A DNA stretch of 64,000 nt, taken from contig CM060196.1 of the NCBI GenBank assembly GCA_030549335.1, positions 25,378,501-25,442,500 on the forward strand. The letters are read 5' to 3'. Under the pieces are notes generated by a model. It saw only the letters and a list, made by a program, of their open reading frames with translations, was not told the origin of the DNA and searched no databases. This DNA comes from Pontederia crassipes. Taxonomy: Eukaryota > Streptophyta > Magnoliopsida > Commelinales > Pontederiaceae. The position numbers and the translations under genes were made by a program. Numbering within the stretch: the stretch's first letter is position 1; each line of letters starts with the position of its first letter. Below are positions 59,150 to 64,000 of this stretch, in pieces.

Positions 59150-60111
59150 AAGAGTTCGATGAGTCATAATTTGAATTTAAATGATTAGAAATTACCTCAT
59201 CATTGTGAGTCATTAAACATAAGTATGCTTCATCACTAGAAGAACTTGGCGAGTCACTTGTTTCATTTGACTATTCGTATTTTTTTCTTTTTACCTTTCT
59301 AAGATATCTCTTCTTTGTTGTTTTTGTATGATCTTCGGGTAGGCTTCTCATTCTTCTTTCTTTTTCACCAACTTGAGACACTTATATAGTTTTCTTGTGT
59401 ATCGGGCTAGTATTATTTCGTTCACTTCTTCACTTGGGTCTTCTTCATTTTCGTTTGCTTTTAAAGTCAATGTCTTGTTTTTGGAAGCATTGGATTCTTC
59501 TTCTTCTTAGATTCCGATCTCATAGGTTAATTGTGAACCAATTATATAATTAAAATTCTAACTATTTAAGTCTTTTTCTTCGATCACGGTCCTCTTTGTA
59601 TGTCATTTGTAAGTGAGCAACCAGAGAAACTTTTTCACTTTTGGGGGTTAGTTCTTGGCTCATCCAACGAAGCTAAGCCATTTACAATATCATTAAATCT
59701 AACAACCATTCATTTTCATGCATTTTGAAAGAATCATATTGATGATTCAAAATATTTAATCTAGATTCTTTGACTTTATATGTTCCTTCATAAGTAATAA
59801 TTAATTTCTTCCAAATTTCAGTTGCACTTTCATAATTAGAAATTTGATTAAATTCCATTGAATCCAAAGCACAATAAAAAATATTTTTTGCTTTCCAATC
59901 TAATTTTGAAAAAACTTTGTCTTTTGTCATATTCTGAAGGTAATTTTTCACGTAAATAATAATATTTTTCAATAATGTCTCATATATTTATATCAATAAA
60001 ACATATGTAGGATTGAATCCTAATTTTCTAATATGCAAAATTTGATATATTTAAGAGGGGAGGACGACTTATTGATTGTTCTTCGGAAAAACTAAATTCA
60101 CTTGATGCCAT
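59150..60111 (-). pseudogene. copia-type gag (UBN2 family) of copy 2, decayed
   Basis: The start is ATG at 60109-60111 (MASSEFSFSEEQSI). The clearest frame, 59972-59682, reads FSKLDWKAKNIFYCALDSME, FNQISNYESATEIWKKLIIT and NILNHQYDSFKMHENEW. The Lys-rich and Ser-rich tail (KKKKYE, SSSSDEAYLCLM-like) is readable to about 59150 across stops. As in copy 1, only gag is present between the LTRs. Confidence 0.8.
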
Positions 60112-60193
60112 GGCTCTAAAGATAGTTAAATCTTAAAACAAGATGATTAAATCTTGAAATAAAATGATTCAAAAATCAAAACAAGAGCAACCC

Positions 60194-60205
60194 GCTTTGA
60201 TACCA
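60194..60205 (-). other. primer binding site of copy 2
   Basis: On the minus strand this reads TGGTATCAAAGC, one change from the initiator-Met tRNA complement, two bases from the LTR edge at 60208. Confidence 0.8.
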
Positions 60206-60207
60206 AT

Positions 60208-61409
60208 TGTTGGATCTCAAAGGCACCAAGAGGGGGGGTTGAATTGGTGTTAAATTGAAAATATCGATTTTATGAAAATCACCGCGGAAGCTTAAAATCA
60301 ATCCGTTAATCCTTTTAAAACCAAAACAATTTAGATCATAAACATAATGTGAGAGGAAGAAAGAGAGGGAGAAAGCAAATACAAAATGCACGGGTGGTTG
60401 TTGACGAGTTTCGGCCAGACATTAGCCTACGTCACTGCTCCGACTTCTCGACTTCAAAATCGTCGGAAATTTCACTAAAGCACTTCCTTAATTTCAAATG
60501 GGATATGGAAGAACGTCCTTTACATCAACCACTTTTTTTTCGCTTCGAGAGGCAAGGTAACTTCTCGTTCTAGGAAGCTAATCTTTTCTCTCATTTAAGA
60601 GATAAGATTTGAAACATCTTTCACACAGGAGCTCTCACAATCTTTCTGAAAAATGGTTTCTCTTTTTTACAATAGAACACTCACAAAAAAAGAAGAGAGA
60701 AGGAAATAAAGCTATAAATGATAACTTCAAGGAAAAATATTTTTTTTCGATTTCTTGAAGTTTTGCTTCAATGCATGAATGGGATATCTTTGCTTCTGGC
60801 TCTGGCACTTTTTTTATAGGCTTCAGCATGTGAAAAATTCATCGAGAATTTATTTCACATTTTTCTTCTTGAAATATAGTTGTTACTATTCATTCCAACA
60901 GTGGACAGGTTGACTGCATTTATGGAACGGTTGACCGGTGTATATGACCATTGCGCTGATTTTGTTCACTGACCGCAGCTGGTCGGTCGACTGGTACATC
61001 GATCAATATCATCTCGGCGTCGATCGGTATAGTCTCATCATTCAACCTGGGCAGTGCATGCATTGATCGGTCGATCAATTTTTCGGATCGGTCGATCGGA
61101 GTTGTCTCAACCGACTTCCATTCTGTCGACCGACAGATTGACCGACCTGCACTATTTTGAGCATAACATTTTGTATTGTTATCCAAATTAGATAATCTTG
61201 GTTTCTATGGATAACTAACAGGATTCTCTACAAGTATGATATTTATGGTTCATCCAGAATCTAATAAGATCATAGTCAATTATTTAATCAAATTGTAGTG
61301 CATAAAGTTATCTCTTTTTCTTTGAACTTTTTTCAGCATTTAACTTTAATTTTTTGAGATTTGTATTATCAAAATATAATTATATATGACATTAAAACTT
61401 AGCTCCGAC
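60208..61409 (-). repeat. 5' LTR of Sirevirus-like copy 2
   Basis: The 1202-bp LTR begins TGTTGGATCT on the plus strand and ends GCTCCGACA. A minus-strand TATA box lies near 60813-60821. U3 palindromes of the GGTCGACC family are at 60905-61150, many decayed to GGTTGACC, GATCGGTCGA and similar. Confidence 0.85.
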
Positions 61410-63080
61410 AAGTATTTCATTTTCTCAGTTTGAACATCCCTAAAACTTAGCTTTTGTTTCAAAATAGCTTTCATCAAGTGTGAATATTCAGCTTTGTTCC
61501 TATGGATCAAACCCTACTTTTAGTTCTCATCGTGACTGTGTTAAAGAATTATAAATTTTAACGCTTAAATCGATATTTTTCCTGTGAAGTATGAGTATTT
61601 GTTTGTGTGAGGTAGTCACACGTCTAGGGGAAATCTCTTATAAAACGTGACTCTATTATTCGGTGCTCTTCATATCACACGATTTTTTATGTATCAAATT
61701 TTTTACATCATTGTTGGGACATATGTTTTGATTTTCACACTTGACTTGTTGCTTTGGTTTAGCTAACTCTCATTTATAAAATCATTGTTTATATCTCATC
61801 ATATTGTGAATATCTTGCTTACTTATAGTCTAGTTGATCTTTTTTTATCTTTGCTTAAAATAGAGTTTAGTTTTCTACCATTTTCTTTTTCTCTTACCGT
61901 TTATAGTAGTTTTCCTTTAGATCTTGTAGTTGTCATTTTCAATGCATCTCTTATTATTATATCTCAGAATTCATAGTTTGCACTTATGCTACACAATATT
62001 TTCTAAGTTTTTTGTAGTGTAGAAACATTGCTAAATACACATGTCAGATTTCATATTTTAGGTGTCAAATTTCATATTTCAAATTTCTGCACATATCCTA
62101 AAAATTACACTCTAAGTCTTTTTTTATATAGAAACATTATTGAACATGCATCCTTATGCTAATTTATATGCTGAAATTGCTGAACATACCTTGTTGAACT
62201 TGCAAACACTTATATCCTGAGCATACATACCTTGCTGAAATTGCTGAACATGCATTCTTGATTCTCAAATGTTGTTATCAGATTTCTGATTCTTTATTTC
62301 AGATTTTAATTTTCTGCACTTTTTCTATTGTGCATAAACTCTGCTGAACATAGTAGCTTCTTGATCCTTGATTATTATTTTGGATTTTTTATTTCCAATT
62401 TGAGGTTTCAAATTTCTAATTTCAGATTTCAAGTTTCGATTTTAAATTTTTAAAATTCTGCACTTGTTTTCTAAATTACATCCTAAGTTTGTATGCTAAG
62501 GAACTTTAAATTTTTAAAGTGTAGAAATATCGCTGAACATGCTTTCCTTCGATCCTTGAACGTTTATATCATATTTCATATTTCAAATGTTAAATTTCAT
62601 ATTCGAGATTTCATATTTGTTATTTCTAATTTCAATTTTCTTCACTTATCATATGATCCTAAGCTCCTATTATGTTGAAACATATCTGAACATGTTTTCT
62701 TTTGATCCTTGAATACTCATATGAGATTTGATATTTCAAAACCCATATTTCAAATTTCAAGTTTGATTTTAGATTTTGAAATTCAGATTTCAAATTTCAT
62801 ATTTTGAATTTCTACTTCTACTCTATAAATCGTCTCTTGAATTTCCATTATGCAGAAAAATTTCAAATTTCGAAAAGTGGTGATAAGTATGAATTTAACA
62901 TTTATTTGTTAAAATTGACATTGTAATGAATCTGAAATATCCAAGCTGGTTGGAATATGAGCAGAATCTTTATCAAGCTAGTGGAGTGTCAAAATGTGAG
63001 AGATGAGACAACTTAGCCTCTAGTTGAAAATATAATAGCAAATGCAATTGCAAAATTCAAGCTAAAATCTCCTAGAACAT
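61410..63080. repeat. AT-rich DNA with TTTCAAATTTCA-type repeat array
   Basis: No gene is visible. From about 62030 to 62880 the words 'atttcatatttcaaatttc' and 'cagatttcaaatttc' recur in irregular order, mixed with 'ctgaacat' phrases ('ttgctgaacatgc') at 62145-62250, 62343 and 62530. It looks like a degenerate low-complexity array. Confidence 0.6.
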
Positions 63081-63820
63081 CTCAAGCTTATTGCAGAGTC
63101 AATTGCATTCCTATCTTCAAGATATACTACATATGCAATTTCATTTTAGGGAAAATCATAGCATTCAATGGAAAAACAAATTTTCTAATCCATATGCCCA
63201 AGATCCAAATTCATGGAATTATCAAAACAATCTCTTTTGGAATGGACAACACTATCATGCTACAATTTATTATCAAAATCAAATGTTGGAAGCACACCCC
63301 AGTTGAATGATCAAATATAATCATTTCTTTCATCTGAATCTATAAATGTCATTCCATATGAATTTCAACAATAATACCAACCAACACCACCTATGGAAGA
63401 ACTCAAACTGGAGATTATGATGCAAAAACTGATAGACCAACAAGAAAGCAAAGTAAAATGTTGAGGGAGTTGTCTACCATGGTGGAAGGACTTCAAACAT
63501 GCTCAATTTTAGCAAATTACATCTCATAATTTGCTAGCAAAATAAGAGTTTCTAGATCATAAAGCCCCACGTGAAGATAATCAAACATGAAGCTAGTGAT
63601 GGAGAATCTAATCAAGTAGTATGAAGTGTATAATGAATCAATAAGGTTGTTGTTTGATAAAGTTGAATGCCTAGCAGCTGATAGCATAATCATATAGAAA
63701 TAAATATTTCAGCAATCACTTGACACTTTTTTTAGACCAACTGAAGCTAGGCCTGAAAAGCGAAATCAAGTCATGCAATTTGAATGTGGAGGATAAATTG
63801 AAGGTTCCTCTATCGTTGAA
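63081..63820 (+). pseudogene. possible gypsy (Tat/Athila-type) gag remnant
   Basis: A short frame (63091-63306) reads NPYAQDPNSWNYQNNLFWNG, reminiscent of the NPYSNTYNPGWRNHPNFSW stretch before the zinc knuckle in Athila/Tat gag. Downstream words such as PTPPMEELKLEIMMQKLIDQ fit the coiled segment that follows there. Frames are broken by stops and no knuckle is seen, so the assignment is weak. Confidence 0.35.
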
Positions 63821-64000
63821 CTTTTTGGTGAACTTCATATTGAAAATGTTAAAAAGATGAACTTTGACAATGAAAAGAAGAATACTGAAAACAAAGTTGC
63901 AACTCAACACAACTTTTTGGTGAACTTCATATTGAAAATGTTGAAAAGATGAACTTTGACAATGAAAAGAAGAATACTGAAAACAAAGTTGCAACTCAAC
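63819..64000. repeat. 92-bp tandem duplication
   Basis: The segment starting 'aactttttggtgaacttcatattg' at 63819 recurs at 63911 with about one difference and runs to the window edge. The period of 92 is not a multiple of three, so any frame through it shifts. Confidence 0.9.

Noticed and set aside
57125-61414. Possible 5-bp target duplication of copy 2
   Set aside because: The left flank reads TTTAG and the right AGTAT; they do not match, and the left LTR end is altered.

Overview
This is nuclear DNA of a flowering plant, made almost entirely of transposable elements, with one intact host gene. The single-exon leucine-rich-repeat (LRR) gene is strongly GC-rich while the surrounding DNA is AT-rich. 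That contrast fits a monocot, but this is inference and the species is not identifiable here.

Layout. (1) 1-4053: a Sirevirus-like (Ty1/copia) LTR element on the minus strand that keeps only gag between its LTRs; a sister copy lies at 57125-61409. (2) 4054-6464: a diverged LTR fragment and unassigned DNA. (3) 6465-16740: a Tekay/Del-type Ty3/gypsy chromovirus (G1, minus strand) with decayed gag-PR-RT-RNaseH-IN-chromodomain, 2.8-kb LTRs and a rearranged 3' LTR. (4) 17046-19564: a solo LTR with a perfect 5-bp target duplication inside a GC-rich stretch. (5) 20573-46837: a second chromovirus (G2, minus strand, about 3-kb LTRs), split inside its reverse transcriptase by a coding-free LARD-like element (N, 25895-41354, minus). 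N is itself split by a rearranged plus-strand relative (N2, 28173-34753), and one N LTR carries a 547-bp Mutator-like element. (6) 46932-48659: the secreted LRR protein gene, minus strand, whose stop codon lies 94 bp from the G2 LTR. (7) 48660-57124: AT-rich intergenic DNA holding a Pack-MULE (53331-54445) with a broken, captured fragment of an inositol polyphosphate multikinase gene. (8) 61410-64000: AT-rich DNA with TTTCAAAT-type repeats and possible gypsy gag debris.

How the parts relate. Joining the flanks of each insertion and removing one target duplication restores the older element, so the order is G2, then N, then N2 (and the MULE in N's LTR). Two junctions are unusual. N2 starts exactly where the RNA of its family should start (28 nt after a TATA box in the sister LTR), and its U3 is inverted and joined exactly at the polypurine tract, which suggests an aberrant reverse-transcription product that still integrated. 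In G1, an exact LTR terminus is joined to an interior site of an LTR. A further theme is that several unrelated LTR families here each carry a dense array of its own short CpG-rich palindromic motif. No protein, RNA or sequence search was run; family assignments rest on motifs read by eye.
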